Shown here piece by piece: positions 17,967 through 27,322 of a stretch of DNA of 62,065 bases. The stretch is from Methylobacterium hispanicum. GTDB lineage: Bacteria; Pseudomonadota; Alphaproteobacteria; Rhizobiales; Beijerinckiaceae. The notes beneath the pieces are model-generated. The model worked only from the letters and a program-made list of their open reading frames with translations, ran no database searches and was not told where the DNA came from. The position numbers and the translations under genes were made by a program. The DNA lies in contig NZ_BPQO01000036.1 in assembly GCF_022179285.1 (NCBI RefSeq), forward strand, positions 1 to 62,065, read 5' to 3'. Numbering within the stretch: the first letter of the stretch is position 1; each line of letters begins with the position of its first letter.

Positions 17967-18470
17967 ATGACCCCGTTCCGCCTCGGCCTCCTCGCCCTCG
18001 TCCTCACCTTCGCGCTCGATCAGGCCTCGAAGCTCTGGCTCTACTTCGGCACCGACCTCGTGCTGACGCAGCCCTGGCGCTTCGGGCCCTATCTCGACCT
18101 CGTCGTCGTCTGGAATCGCGGCGTCTCCTACGGGATGTTCCAGCAGGAGGGCGGGCTCGGCCGCTGGCTGCTCGTGGCTTTGTCGGTCGTGGCCGCGGCG
18201 GGCCTCGCCGTCTGGATGCACCGGGCGGGCTCGCGGCTTCTCGGTCTTGCGCTCGGGCTGATCGCGGGCGGAGCGCTCGGCAACGCCGTGGACCGGGCGG
18301 CGTACGGCGCGGTGTTCGATTTCGTGCACCTGCACGCGGGACAATGGTCCTGGTACGTCTTCAACGTCGCCGACGCGGCGATCGTGGCGGGCGTCGTCGG
18401 GCTGATCCTTGACAGCCTGCTACCGGAGCGCGGACCGGCTGGATCGTCCGATCCCGCCCCTCCCGTGTGA
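17967..18470 (+). CDS. lspA: Signal peptidase II (prolipoprotein signal peptidase)
   Basis: A 167-residue inner-membrane aspartyl protease that cleaves lipoprotein signal peptides after lipid modification. Four hydrophobic segments are present. The catalytic aspartates are visible in GNAVDRAAYG (D109) and FNVADAAIV (D136), and the N-terminal DQASKLW motif (D18) is conserved. The ATG at 17967 gives the expected length; a GTG at 17955 would add four residues. It follows ileS as in most proteobacteria. Confidence 0.93.
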   Translation: MTPFRLGLLALVLTFALDQASKLWLYFGTDLVLTQPWRFGPYLDLVVVWNRGVSYGMFQQEGGLGRWLLVALSVVAAAGLAVWMHRAGSRLLGLALGLIAGGALGNAVDRAAYGAVFDFVHLHAGQWSWYVFNVADAAIVAGVVGLILDSLLPERGPAGSSDPAPPV

Positions 18471-18656
18471 TCGGCGCAACACGACCCACAGCACATTGCA
18501 GGTTGTGTGTACCACCGCTCTGGCACAGCCCGGTCAAGGCGCCATACGATCGCCGGAAACCGGGATCAGGCCGAGATGGTCGGATCAGGCCGCCGGAAGC
18601 GCGGCCGCCCGGACCGCCGGCGCGGTCCGGAGCGCCCGGCCAATCTGTGGGGCAGC

Positions 18657-19313
18657 ATGACCGGGTATCGCAGGACTCTCGTCACCGTGGCCGCTCTGGC
18701 GGCCTCCCTCGGCGCCACCGGCGCGGGCGCGCAGGAGAGCGGCTCGCTGATGCGCGACACGCTGGGCACGCTGGGCCTCGTCGAGAAGGAGCAGGCCCCG
18801 ATCGACTACCGCGAGCGCGCGCCGCTGGTGATGCCGCCGAAGATGGACGGCAAGGCGCTGCCCGCGCCGCGCCAGCGGGCGGCCAACCCGCAATGGCCCA
18901 AGGATCCCGAGATCGTCGCCCGCCAGCGCGAGGCCGAGGAGCGGCGCGTGCCCCGCGGCAACCAGGTGCAGGGCCGCTACGACGACAACAACGCCACGCT
19001 CTCGCCCGACGAGATCCGCGGCGGCCGGCGCGCCGACGCGCAGATCCCGCGCTCCAACGAGTACAAGCCCGGCGACAACAACCGCGACTCCTTCTGGGTC
19101 AACCCGTTCGACCTGATGAAGGACAAGTCGGAGACGGCGGAGCCCTCGGTCACGGAGCCTTCGCGCTACACCCTCACCGAGCCACCGACCGGCTACCGCA
19201 AGTCGCCGCGCCCCAACACGCGCGCCAACAGCGAGCCGATCAACAACCCTAGCCGCGAGCGCGAGGAGTCCGATCCGGGCGTCTACCAGCGCGAGCAGCT
19301 GCGGCGGCAATGA
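18657..19313 (+). CDS. Hypothetical exported protein, disordered and Arg/Pro/Asn-rich
   Basis: A 218-residue protein. Residues 1 to about 25 are a signal peptide (MTGYRRTLVTVAALAASLG, then GAGAQ). The rest is polar and probably disordered, with a conserved-looking core SFWVNPFDLMKD and repeated Pro/Arg/Asn stretches. No known domain is recognised. It lies between lspA and two M16 peptidases on the same strand, so it may be part of an envelope operon with them. The frame extends upstream to 18507, but the signal peptide fixes the ATG at 18657. Confidence 0.6.
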   Translation: MTGYRRTLVTVAALAASLGATGAGAQESGSLMRDTLGTLGLVEKEQAPIDYRERAPLVMPPKMDGKALPAPRQRAANPQWPKDPEIVARQREAEERRVPRGNQVQGRYDDNNATLSPDEIRGGRRADAQIPRSNEYKPGDNNRDSFWVNPFDLMKDKSETAEPSVTEPSRYTLTEPPTGYRKSPRPNTRANSEPINNPSREREESDPGVYQREQLRRQ

Positions 19314-19469
19314 TCCGTCGCACCGTGGCCCGGTTGCGACGCGGGTCCGGAAACGCAACATGAGAGGCGGCTACCGGTTCGGAACTTGCGGATCGGACAG
19401 GCCGGACACGGTCGGCCCGACTCGCGCGTCACGGTGTGCGGGGAGGCCGAGCGCCACAGGGACACTGGC

Positions 19470-20867
19470 ATGCATCTGTTCAGGCACGGGACGCCCACCT
19501 TCTTCCCGCAGACGCCGTCGGTCAGCGCCGGCCGCGCGGACGCGGCGCCTCACGGGCGCTCCGAGGCGGGCGGCCCGGCCGTCACCGGCTTCAGCCTGGA
19601 CAACGGCCTCGACGTGATCGTGGTGCCGGATCACCGCGCGCCCGTCGTCACCCACATGATCTGGTACCGCAACGGCTCGGCCGACGATCCGATCGGCCAG
19701 TCCGGCATCGCCCACTTCCTCGAGCACCTGATGTTCAAGGGCACCGAGAAGCACCCCGTGGGCGCCTTCTCGAAGGCGGTCTCGGGCCTCGGCGGCCAGG
19801 AGAACGCCTTCACCAGCTACGACTACACCGCCTATTTCCAGCGCGTCGCCCGCGACCATCTCGGTACGATGATGGCCTTCGAGGCCGACCGCATGTCGGG
19901 CCTCGTCCTCGACGACGCCGTGGTGGCGCCCGAGCGCGACGTGGTGCTCGAGGAGCGCCGCATGCGGGTCGAGACCGATCCGTCCGCGCAGCTCTCCGAG
20001 GCGATGGCCGCCTCGCTCTTCGTGCACCACCCCTACGGCATCCCGATCATCGGCTGGATGCACGAGATCGAGGGGCTGAACCGCGAGCACGCGCTGGCCT
20101 ACTACAAGCGCTTCTACACGCCCGAGAACGCCATCTTGGTGGTCGCCGGGGACGTCACGCCCGAGGAAGTCCGCCGCCAGGCCGAGGCGACCTACGGGCA
20201 GGTCGCGCCGCAGGGCGCGCGCCCTGAGCGCCGCCGCCCGCGCGAGCCCGAGCCCCGGGCGATGCGCCGCCTCGCGGTGGCCGATCCGAAGGTCGAGCAG
20301 CCGACGCTGCAGCGCCTCTACCTCACGCCCTCCTGCATCACCGCCCGCGACGGCGGCTGCCACGACCTCGAGCTTCTGGCCGAGGTGCTGGGCGGCGGCT
20401 CGACCTCCTACCTCTACCGCAAGCTGGTGCTGGAGCAGGGCCTCGCGGTGAATGCGGGCGCCTGGTACATGGGCTCGGCGATCGACGACACCCGCTTCTC
20501 CGTCTACGCGGTGCCCGCCGAGGGCGTCGGCCTGGAGCAGCTGGAGGAGGCGGTTGACCGCGTGCTGCGCCGCGCGCCCGCCGAGGCGCTGGGCGCCGAG
20601 GCGATCGAGCGCGCCAAGACGCGGCTCGTGGCCGAGACGGTCTACTCCTCCGACAGCCAGTCCTCGCTCGCCCGCATCTACGGCTCGGCGCTCGCCATAG
20701 GCGAGACCGTCGAGGAGGTGCGCCGCTGGCCCACCGACATCGAGGCCGTGACCAAGGACCGCCTCTCGGCGGCCTCCGAGCGCTGGCTCACGCCAGCCCG
20801 CTCGGTCACCGGCTACCTGACGAAGACGAAGGACGCCGACGCGCCGGTCGCCATCGCCGCCGAGTAG
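19470..20867 (+). CDS. M16 family zinc metallopeptidase, catalytic subunit
   Basis: A 465-residue insulinase-type peptidase. The inverted zinc motif HFLEH (H82, E85, H86) is present within IAHFLEHLMFKGTEKHPVG, with the distal glutamate expected in the following helix. Full two-lobe length (M16 N- and C-terminal domains). The adjacent gene encodes the partner without the motif, the usual heterodimer arrangement (mitochondrial-processing-peptidase-like). Substrates are probably small peptides in the periplasm or cytoplasm; no clear signal peptide is seen. Start is ATG 19470; upstream in-frame sequence looks non-coding. Confidence 0.88.
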   Translation: MHLFRHGTPTFFPQTPSVSAGRADAAPHGRSEAGGPAVTGFSLDNGLDVIVVPDHRAPVVTHMIWYRNGSADDPIGQSGIAHFLEHLMFKGTEKHPVGAFSKAVSGLGGQENAFTSYDYTAYFQRVARDHLGTMMAFEADRMSGLVLDDAVVAPERDVVLEERRMRVETDPSAQLSEAMAASLFVHHPYGIPIIGWMHEIEGLNREHALAYYKRFYTPENAILVVAGDVTPEEVRRQAEATYGQVAPQGARPERRRPREPEPRAMRRLAVADPKVEQPTLQRLYLTPSCITARDGGCHDLELLAEVLGGGSTSYLYRKLVLEQGLAVNAGAWYMGSAIDDTRFSVYAVPAEGVGLEQLEEAVDRVLRRAPAEALGAEAIERAKTRLVAETVYSSDSQSSLARIYGSALAIGETVEEVRRWPTDIEAVTKDRLSAASERWLTPARSVTGYLTKTKDADAPVAIAAE

Positions 20868-20938
20868 CGGCGCGAACCGCAGCGCATCCGAGGCGGCCGC
20901 GGCTCTCAGGCGGCCGAACGAGAACAACGAGGTTCCCA

Positions 20939-22222
20939 ATGAACTTGGCCGAGACCGACACCCGCACCGTCAACGCGCCGACGAAGGCGCTGCCCGTTCC
21001 TGGCGGTGCGGGCGTCGAGGCGTGGCACGTCGAGTCGCCGGTCGTGCCGATGATCGCGTTGGCCTTCACCTTCGAGGGCGGCGCGGCCCAGGATCCCGAG
21101 GGCAAGGCCGGCTGCGCGCAGATGCTGGCCCGCCTGCTCGACGAGGGCGCGGGCGACCTCACCTCGGACGCCTTCCAGGAGCGGCTGGCCGCGCGCGCGA
21201 TCGAGCTGTCCTTCCATGCCGGCCCCGACGCGATCGGCGGCTCGCTGAAGATGCTGACGAAGCACGCCGACGAGGCGATCGACCTGCTGGCGCTCGCGCT
21301 CGCCAAGCCGCGCCTCGACGCCGACGCGATCGAGCGGGTGCGCGCCCAGATGATCGCGGGCCTGCGCTACCAGCAGAACGACCCGGGCGTGCTGGCCTCG
21401 CGCCGGTTCTTCCGCGAGGGCTTCGCCGGCCACGCCTACGGCCGGCCGTCCTCGGGCACGCTCGAGAGCGTGGCGGCGATCACCCGCGACGACCTGCTGG
21501 CGATGCACGCCCTGATCATCGGGCGCGGTGCCGTTAAGGTCGCGGCGGTCGGCGCGATCACCGCGACCCAGCTCGCCGAAGGTCTGAACCGGGCCTTCGG
21601 CGCGCTGCCGGAGGCTGGAGAGCTCCGCGCTGTGCCCAAGACCGTGGTGCAGGGCCTCGGCCGGCGCGAGGTCGTCGATCTCGACGTGCCGCAATCGGTG
21701 ATCCGCTTCGGGCTCGCCGGCGTGCCCTGGCGCGACCCGGACTTCATTCCGGCCTACGTGCTCAACCACATCCTGGGCGGAGGGGCCTTCACCTCGCGCC
21801 TGTTCCAAGAGGTGCGCGAGAAGCGCGGGCTGGCCTACTCGGTCGGCACCTCGCTCGTCAGCCACCGCGCCACCGCGATGATCTGGGGCTACACCGCCAC
21901 CAAGAACGAGCGCGTCGGCGAGGCACTGGCGGTGATCTCCGAGGAGATCGACCGGCTCGTTGCAAACGGTCCGTCCGATGAGGAATTGCAGAAGGCGAAG
22001 GACTACCTCACCGGCTCCTACGCGCTGGGCTTCGACACCTCGACCAAGATCGCGCACCAGCTCGTGCAGATCGCCTTCGAGGGCCTGGGCATGGACTACT
22101 TCGCGCGCCGCAACGACATGGTGTCGGGCGTGACCCAGGCCGACATCCGCCGCGCCGCCGCCAGGACCTTCGCGGACGGCAAGATGCTGGTCGTCGCCGC
22201 AGGCCGCCCCACGGGCTTCTGA
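20939..22222 (+). CDS. M16 family peptidase, non-catalytic partner subunit
   Basis: A 427-residue M16 protein with both lobes but without HxxEH: the equivalent helix reads GCAQMLARLLDEGAGD. The C-lobe substrate-binding Arg-Tyr pair is retained (REKRGLAYSVGTS). It is therefore the inactive subunit that completes the clamshell with the product of the gene 71 nt upstream. Start ATG 20939 follows a GAGGTTCCC stretch. Co-transcription with the catalytic gene is very likely. Confidence 0.87.
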   Translation: MNLAETDTRTVNAPTKALPVPGGAGVEAWHVESPVVPMIALAFTFEGGAAQDPEGKAGCAQMLARLLDEGAGDLTSDAFQERLAARAIELSFHAGPDAIGGSLKMLTKHADEAIDLLALALAKPRLDADAIERVRAQMIAGLRYQQNDPGVLASRRFFREGFAGHAYGRPSSGTLESVAAITRDDLLAMHALIIGRGAVKVAAVGAITATQLAEGLNRAFGALPEAGELRAVPKTVVQGLGRREVVDLDVPQSVIRFGLAGVPWRDPDFIPAYVLNHILGGGAFTSRLFQEVREKRGLAYSVGTSLVSHRATAMIWGYTATKNERVGEALAVISEEIDRLVANGPSDEELQKAKDYLTGSYALGFDTSTKIAHQLVQIAFEGLGMDYFARRNDMVSGVTQADIRRAAARTFADGKMLVVAAGRPTGF

Positions 22223-22231
22223 TCCTGGATC

Positions 22232-22311
22232 CCAAAGGTCCACGACCTTTGGCGGGTCTAGGGCGGAGCCCTCGTGGTTCGGCGAAGCCGAGCTCGGGGC
22301 TCTGCCCCGAG
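22232..22311. repeat. Palindromic intergenic repeat cluster (REP-like)
   Basis: Four hairpins in succession: CCAAAGGTC/GACCTTTGG (22232-22252), AGGGCGGAGCCCT (22260-22272), TCGGC/GCCGA (22279-22291) and CTCGGGG/CCCCGAG (22293-22311). The AGGGCGGAGCCCT core recurs, inverted, in the hpnJ-hpnK gap at 48127-48141. It lies between the M16 genes and a VOC gene and may act as a terminator or mRNA-stabilising element. Confidence 0.6.
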
Positions 22312-22398
22312 GCCCCGCCCAAGGGTTTCCATCCTCCGGGATCCCAACGGGCTCACAAGGGATAGGTACCGCGACCGAACTCTTCGAGAGCCGATCCC

Positions 22399-23325
22399 AT
22401 GCAGCTCACCGGCATCCATCATCTCACCGCGATCACCGCGCGGGCGGCCGACAATTTCGCCTTCTACACGCGGGTGCTCGGCCTGCGCCTGGTGAAGAAG
22501 ACGGTGAACCAGGACGACGTCTCGGCCTACCACCTGTTCTACGCGGACGGGCTGGCCTCGCCCGGCACCGACATCACCTTCTTCGACTGGCCGGCAGCCC
22601 CGGAGCGCCGCGGCAGCAACAGCATCAGCCGCACGCATCTGCGGGTGCCCGCCGCATCCATCGACTGGTGGCGCGCGCATCTCGGGCGCCAGGGCGTCGA
22701 CCATGCGGCCCCCCTCGAGCGGGACGGCCGCCTCACCCTCGATTTCGATGACCCGGAGGGCCAGCGCCTCGCGCTGGTGGCGGACGAGACCGATCCCGGC
22801 CATCCCTGGGCGGAGAGCCCCGTGCCGACCGAGCACCAGATCCGCGGGCTCGGGCCGATCCGCCTCTCGGTTCCGGCGCCGGAGCGCACCGAGGCGGTGC
22901 TCACCGAGATCCTCGGCATGACGCACGACCGCAGCTTCGAGCTGCCCGAGGGGCCGGTGCGGGTGTTCCGGATGGGGGCGGGCGGCCCGGCCGCCGAGAT
23001 CCAGCTTCTGCACGATCCCGCGGCGCCGGCCCGGCAGGGCGCGGGCGCCGTCCACCACGTGGCCTTCCGCATCCCCGACGCGGACTACGCAGCCTGGGCC
23101 GACAGGCTGCGGCAGCGCCGGATGCCCACGAGCGGGCCTGTGGACCGTTACTACTTCCGCAGCCTCTACTTCCGCGAGCCGAACGGCATCCTGTTCGAGA
23201 TCGCCACCGACGGCCCGGGCTTCACGGCCGACGAGCCGCTCGATCGCTTGGGCGAGCGGCTCGCCCTGCCACCCTTTCTGGAGCCGCGGCGTGCCGAGAT
23301 CGAGGCGGGACTGAAGCCGCTTTGA
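22399..23325 (+). CDS. VOC family ring-cleaving dioxygenase (glyoxalase/bleomycin fold)
   Basis: A 308-residue protein with two vicinal-oxygen-chelate domains. The first starts GIHHLTAITARAADNFAFYT with the metal His near residue 7. The second starts near IRGLGPIRLSVP, with VHHVAFRIPD and a C-terminal GILFEIATDGPGF metal Glu. This resembles the MhqO/PcpA-like hydroquinone-type ring-cleaving dioxygenases. The actual substrate cannot be told. It is a single gene downstream of a repeat cluster. Confidence 0.8.
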   Translation: MQLTGIHHLTAITARAADNFAFYTRVLGLRLVKKTVNQDDVSAYHLFYADGLASPGTDITFFDWPAAPERRGSNSISRTHLRVPAASIDWWRAHLGRQGVDHAAPLERDGRLTLDFDDPEGQRLALVADETDPGHPWAESPVPTEHQIRGLGPIRLSVPAPERTEAVLTEILGMTHDRSFELPEGPVRVFRMGAGGPAAEIQLLHDPAAPARQGAGAVHHVAFRIPDADYAAWADRLRQRRMPTSGPVDRYYFRSLYFREPNGILFEIATDGPGFTADEPLDRLGERLALPPFLEPRRAEIEAGLKPL

Positions 23326-23475
23326 GGGCGCACGCACCAGCCCGGTTTTAAGAGTGATTCCAAGTGGCTGGGCCCGTGGGCGCCCGCGTGCCAGCTATGC
23401 CTTGACGCGGCTGCCGCAGGTGCGAGATAGCCCGCCACAAAGGGTTTCGAGAAAGATTCGGGGACAGATCCGTCC

Positions 23476-24249
23476 ATGAGCAAGTTCTTCGAGGAGCGGG
23501 TGGTGTCGGTGCACCACTGGACCGACACGCTGTTCTCGTTCCGCACCACGCGCGATCCGGGCTTCCGCTTCCGCAACGGCGAGTTCACGATGATCGGCAT
23601 CGAGGTCGAGGGCAAGCCGCTGCTGCGCGCCTACTCGGTGGTCTCGGCCAACTACGAGGAGGAGCTGGAGTTCTTCTCGATCAAGGTCGCGAACGGCCCG
23701 CTCACCAGCAAGCTGCAGCACCTCAAGGTCGGCGACCCGATCATCGTCGGTAAGAAGCCCACCGGCACGCTGGTGCTCGACAACCTGCTGCCGGGCAAGC
23801 ATCTCTACCTGCTCGGCACCGGCACCGGGCTCGCGCCCTTCCTGTCGATCATCAAGGACCCGGAGACCTACGACCGCTTCGAGAAGGTGGTGCTCGTCCA
23901 CGGTTGCCGGCAGGTGCAGGAGCTGGCCTACGGCGAGACCATCACCGAGACGTTGCCGAAGCACGAATTCCTGGGCGAGATGATCGCCGACCAGCTGATC
24001 TACTACCCCACCGTGACGCGCGAGCCCTTCCGCAATCGCGGCCGGATCACCGACCTGATCACCTCGGGCAAGCTGTTCGCGGATATCGGGCTCCCGCCGC
24101 TCTCCAACGAGGACGACCGCTTCATGCTCTGCGGAAGCCCCGAGATGATCCGCGACACCCGCGAACTGCTCTCCGGCCGCGGGCAGGAGGAGGGCAATCA
24201 CGGCGAAGCCGGCCACTACGTGATCGAGAAGGCCTTCGTCGAGAAGTAG
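23476..24249 (+). CDS. fpr: Ferredoxin--NADP(+) reductase
   Basis: A 257-residue FAD flavoenzyme that moves electrons between NADPH and ferredoxin or flavodoxin. The FAD-binding RAYSVVSANY and GPLTSKLQHLKVGD segments and the NADP-binding LLGTGTGLAPFLSI and MLCGSPEMIRDT segments are in the expected order. The C-terminus ends GHYVIEKAFVEK, as in bacterial Fpr (subclass I, alphaproteobacterial). Start ATG 23476 gives the usual length. Followed by a convergent hybrid histidine kinase gene. Confidence 0.92.
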   Translation: MSKFFEERVVSVHHWTDTLFSFRTTRDPGFRFRNGEFTMIGIEVEGKPLLRAYSVVSANYEEELEFFSIKVANGPLTSKLQHLKVGDPIIVGKKPTGTLVLDNLLPGKHLYLLGTGTGLAPFLSIIKDPETYDRFEKVVLVHGCRQVQELAYGETITETLPKHEFLGEMIADQLIYYPTVTREPFRNRGRITDLITSGKLFADIGLPPLSNEDDRFMLCGSPEMIRDTRELLSGRGQEEGNHGEAGHYVIEKAFVEK

Positions 24250-24257
24250 GCCCGTCG

Positions 24258-24289
24258 GAACCCCGCGCCCTGCGAGAGGGACGGGGTTC
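24258..24289. terminator. Bidirectional hairpin between fpr and the histidine kinase gene
   Basis: GAACCCCG (24258-24265) and CGGGGTTC (24282-24289) are perfect complements around a 16-nt loop that itself contains CCCT/AGGG pairing. It sits in the 55-nt gap between convergent stop codons, so it probably ends both transcripts. There is no long T tract. Confidence 0.55.
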
Positions 24290-24304
24290 ACGAGGCGGGC
24301 GTCC

Positions 24305-27238
24305 TCAGCCCGCCTCCGCTGGTTCGGGCACCAGATCCCGCACCGCGCGCGCCAGATCGGCGAGGCTGAGGCTGCCCTTGCTGATCACCCGGTCGGCCTG
24401 GCCCGCGAGCCGCCGCCGGTCCTCGCCCGTCACATCCTTGGCCGTCAGCACCACGACCGGCACCTCAGCCCAATCGGGCCGGGCCCGGAAGGCGCGCAGG
24501 AAGGCGAAGCCGTCCATCTCCGGCATCATCAGGTCGAGCAGGACGAGGCCCGGCCGCTCGCGCCCGGCCGCCTCCAATGCGAGGCCGCCATGCGCCGCCT
24601 CGCGCACCGGCAGGCCCTCGCGCTCCAGGGCCGCCACGACCCTGCCGCGCGCGTCCGCGTCGTCGTCCACGACGAGGATCGGCCCCTCGGTCGTCGTCGG
24701 CCGGAAGCGGTCGGTCACGGCCTTCAGGCTCGCCCACTCGATCGGCTTCTGCAGGTAGTCCGTCGCGCCGAGCGAGAAGGCGAGGTTCTGCTCGTCGAGG
24801 ACCGTCACCATCACGATCGGCGTCGCGCCGAGTTCCGGGTCGGCCCGCAGGGCCCGCAGCACCGCCCAGCCGTCGAGGCGCGGCATGGTCACGTCGAGCA
24901 GGATCGCGCGCGGCCGCAACGCGCGCGCACGATCGAGACCCTGCCGCCCATCCTCGGCGGTCGCGACGCGAAAGCCCTCGCGCTCCAGGAAGCGGGCGAG
25001 GAGGTCGCGCGTGGCCGCGTCGTCGTCGATCACCAGGATCGTGCGCCCGTCGCCTCCGTCGGGGGGGGGCACCTCCGCACTCACCTCGTCCTGGGCGTGG
25101 AAGGTCGCAGGGATGCTCAGGGTGAAGGTGGTACCCCGGCCCTCCTCGCTCGCCACCGTGATCGCACCGCCCAGCATCTCCGCGAAGGCCTTGGTGATCG
25201 AGAGGCCGAGCCCGGTCCCGCCGAAGCGCCGCGTCGTCGAGGCGTCGGCCTGCGTGAACCGCTGGAACAGGCGGCCGACCTGCTCGGCGCTCATCCCGAT
25301 GCCGTCGTCCGCGATGGCGAAGCGCAGGTCGGGTCCCGCGCGCGTCGCCCGCAGGCTGATACGGCCGTTCTCGGTGAACTTGGCGGCGTTGCTGAGCAGG
25401 TTGATCAGGCACTGCCGGAGCTTCGTCACGTCGGTGTGGGCGCTGCCGAGGTCGGACCCGAGCTCGAGCGCGAGGGTGTTGCCCCGCTTCTCGACCAAGC
25501 CCTCAACGGTGGACGCCACCTCCTGCACCACCTGCGCGACGTCGAAGGTCTCGGCGTAGATCTCGACCCGGTCGGCCTCGATCTTCGAGATGTCGAGCAC
25601 GTCGTTGATCAGGCCGAGCAGGTGGCGCGCGTTGGCCTCGATCTTGCGCATGTCGGCGATGAGATCGGGCTCGCCGAGATCCTCCAACTCCTCCTGCAGC
25701 ATCTCCGAATAGCCGATCACCGCCGAGAGCGGCGTCCTCAGCTCGTGGCTCATGTTGGCCAGGAACTGGCTCTTGGCGCGATTGGCCTCCTCGGCGGCCT
25801 CGCGGGCGGCGAGGATCGCGGCCTCGGCGGCCTTGGCCTCGGTGACGTCCGTATGGGTGCCGACCCATTCGCGGATCGTGCCGTCGAGTTCCAGGAGCGG
25901 CATCGCCCGCACGCTCATCGCCCTGTAGGTGCCGTCGCGGCGGCGGATCCGGTGCTCCACCTCGTAGGGCGTCTGCGTCGTGACGGCCCGCGTCCAGGCC
26001 GCGCGCGTGTGCTCGCGGTCCTCCGGATGGACCACGTCGAGGAAGCCGAGGCCCGCATAGGCCGCGTCGTCCTGCCCGGTGAACCGGGTCCAGCCGGCCT
26101 GGCGCGGATGGAGACCGCCCGAGGGCGCGGCCGTCCAGACGATGGCGGCGCTCGCCTCGATGAGCGAGCGGAAGCGCTCCTCGCTGCGCCGAAGGCGTGC
26201 CTCGGCGAGGTGGCGGACCGTCTCGTCCACCACGACGAGGCCGACGCCCTCGACGTGCGAGCCCTCGCCGCCGCTGCCGCGGAGCGGATAGAAGCTCATC
26301 GAGAAGCGGCGCACGCCGCCCGGCGCGCTCGGCGTCGGCACGGCGACCGGCACGTCGGGCGTGACGAGGCCTTCCTCCAGCGCGGCCGCGAGCTTCGGGG
26401 CGAGCGCCTCGCGCAGGGTCGGCAGCATCGCCCAGATCGGCGCGCCGAGGTCGGCGCCGAAGCCGCGCTCGCTCATCTGCGCCAGCGCCCGGTTCATGTG
26501 TCGGATCTTCAGGTCGCGGTCGAGGAAGCCGAGCCCGACGGGCGCGTTGGCCAGCACCCCGTCGAGCAGCGCGGACATGCGCAGCGATTCCCGTCGGCGT
26601 ACCAGCGCGAGGCGCGCGAGCAACGCGATCGCCGCGAGCGCGCAGACGCCCGAGACCAGCGAGAGCAGCAGCGAGCGGCGCGATTCCGTGTCCCTGAGGT
26701 CGGCCAGACGACGCTCGGTCGCCGCCTCGATTCCCGTCACCTCGGCGCGGATCGCCTCCATCAGGGCGATGCCGTCGCCGGTGCGCACCAGGGCGGTGGC
26801 GGGCTCGAAGCCCTGCTCACGACGGACCGCGATCACGCGGGCGGCAAAGTCGCGCTTGCGCGCGATCAGCTCGGCGAGCGCGGGCGCGCCGGCCCGCAGC
26901 GGCTCCTGCGCCGTTCGCCCGAGCCGGGCGAGGCCCGTCTCGATCTCCGCGAGCGCCCGGTTGTAGGGGCCCATATGCTCATCGCTGCCGACGAGCACGT
27001 AGCCGCGCTGGCTCGCTTCCAGATCCTTCACGGCGGAGAGCAGGCGTTCGAGGCCGGCGATCGTGCCGGTGCCGCCCGCGGCCTCCGCCCGATTCGCCTC
27101 CCCGGCGAGGTAGTTCCATCCGCCCGCCACCAGCGCGACGAGCAGCAGCGCGAAGGCGACCGGCGAGCCGAGCAGGGCAGCGAAGGGGGCGCTGCCGCGC
27201 CAGCGGGAACGGCGCAGCCGGAGGAATGCAGTGGGCAT
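24305..27238 (-). CDS. Hybrid sensor histidine kinase with CHASE3-like sensor, PAS domains and two receivers
   Basis: A 977-residue membrane protein. Order: transmembrane helix (about 20-40), a periplasmic CHASE3-like domain (about 55-185; DLEASQRGYVLVGSDEH is typical), a second helix (about 190-213), a PAS domain, a second PAS with PAC, HisKA with H498 in ANMSHELRTPL, HATPase with NLLSNAAKF and GTGLGLSI, then two receivers (ILVIDDDAATRD with LLDVTMP, and ILVVDDDADARG with LLDLMMP). No output regulator is adjacent, so it may pass phosphate to a shared Hpt protein or act as an orphan. The ATG at 27238 is chosen; a further ATG 36 nt upstream is possible. The signal is unknown. Confidence 0.88.
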   Translation of the reverse strand: MPTAFLRLRRSRWRGSAPFAALLGSPVAFALLLVALVAGGWNYLAGEANRAEAAGGTGTIAGLERLLSAVKDLEASQRGYVLVGSDEHMGPYNRALAEIETGLARLGRTAQEPLRAGAPALAELIARKRDFAARVIAVRREQGFEPATALVRTGDGIALMEAIRAEVTGIEAATERRLADLRDTESRRSLLLSLVSGVCALAAIALLARLALVRRRESLRMSALLDGVLANAPVGLGFLDRDLKIRHMNRALAQMSERGFGADLGAPIWAMLPTLREALAPKLAAALEEGLVTPDVPVAVPTPSAPGGVRRFSMSFYPLRGSGGEGSHVEGVGLVVVDETVRHLAEARLRRSEERFRSLIEASAAIVWTAAPSGGLHPRQAGWTRFTGQDDAAYAGLGFLDVVHPEDREHTRAAWTRAVTTQTPYEVEHRIRRRDGTYRAMSVRAMPLLELDGTIREWVGTHTDVTEAKAAEAAILAAREAAEEANRAKSQFLANMSHELRTPLSAVIGYSEMLQEELEDLGEPDLIADMRKIEANARHLLGLINDVLDISKIEADRVEIYAETFDVAQVVQEVASTVEGLVEKRGNTLALELGSDLGSAHTDVTKLRQCLINLLSNAAKFTENGRISLRATRAGPDLRFAIADDGIGMSAEQVGRLFQRFTQADASTTRRFGGTGLGLSITKAFAEMLGGAITVASEEGRGTTFTLSIPATFHAQDEVSAEVPPPDGGDGRTILVIDDDAATRDLLARFLEREGFRVATAEDGRQGLDRARALRPRAILLDVTMPRLDGWAVLRALRADPELGATPIVMVTVLDEQNLAFSLGATDYLQKPIEWASLKAVTDRFRPTTTEGPILVVDDDADARGRVVAALEREGLPVREAAHGGLALEAAGRERPGLVLLDLMMPEMDGFAFLRAFRARPDWAEVPVVVLTAKDVTGEDRRRLAGQADRVISKGSLSLADLARAVRDLVPEPAEAG

Positions 27239-27322
27239 GGGACGTGTCGCGTGCGGGATGGGCCGGGAGGACATAGATCGCGCGCACGCGGAAGCGACCC
27301 CGCGTTCGGTCCGGGCGCCGGC

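Noticed and set aside
14444..18007. Open reading frame of 1187 codons on the minus strand
   Set aside because: It is antisense to ileS and has no recognisable domain; it results from high GC content.
25061..25069. Run of nine G that could be a phase-variable tract
   Set aside because: It lies inside the histidine kinase gene in the Pro-rich linker before the first receiver, is in frame, and no alternate frame or switch is evident.
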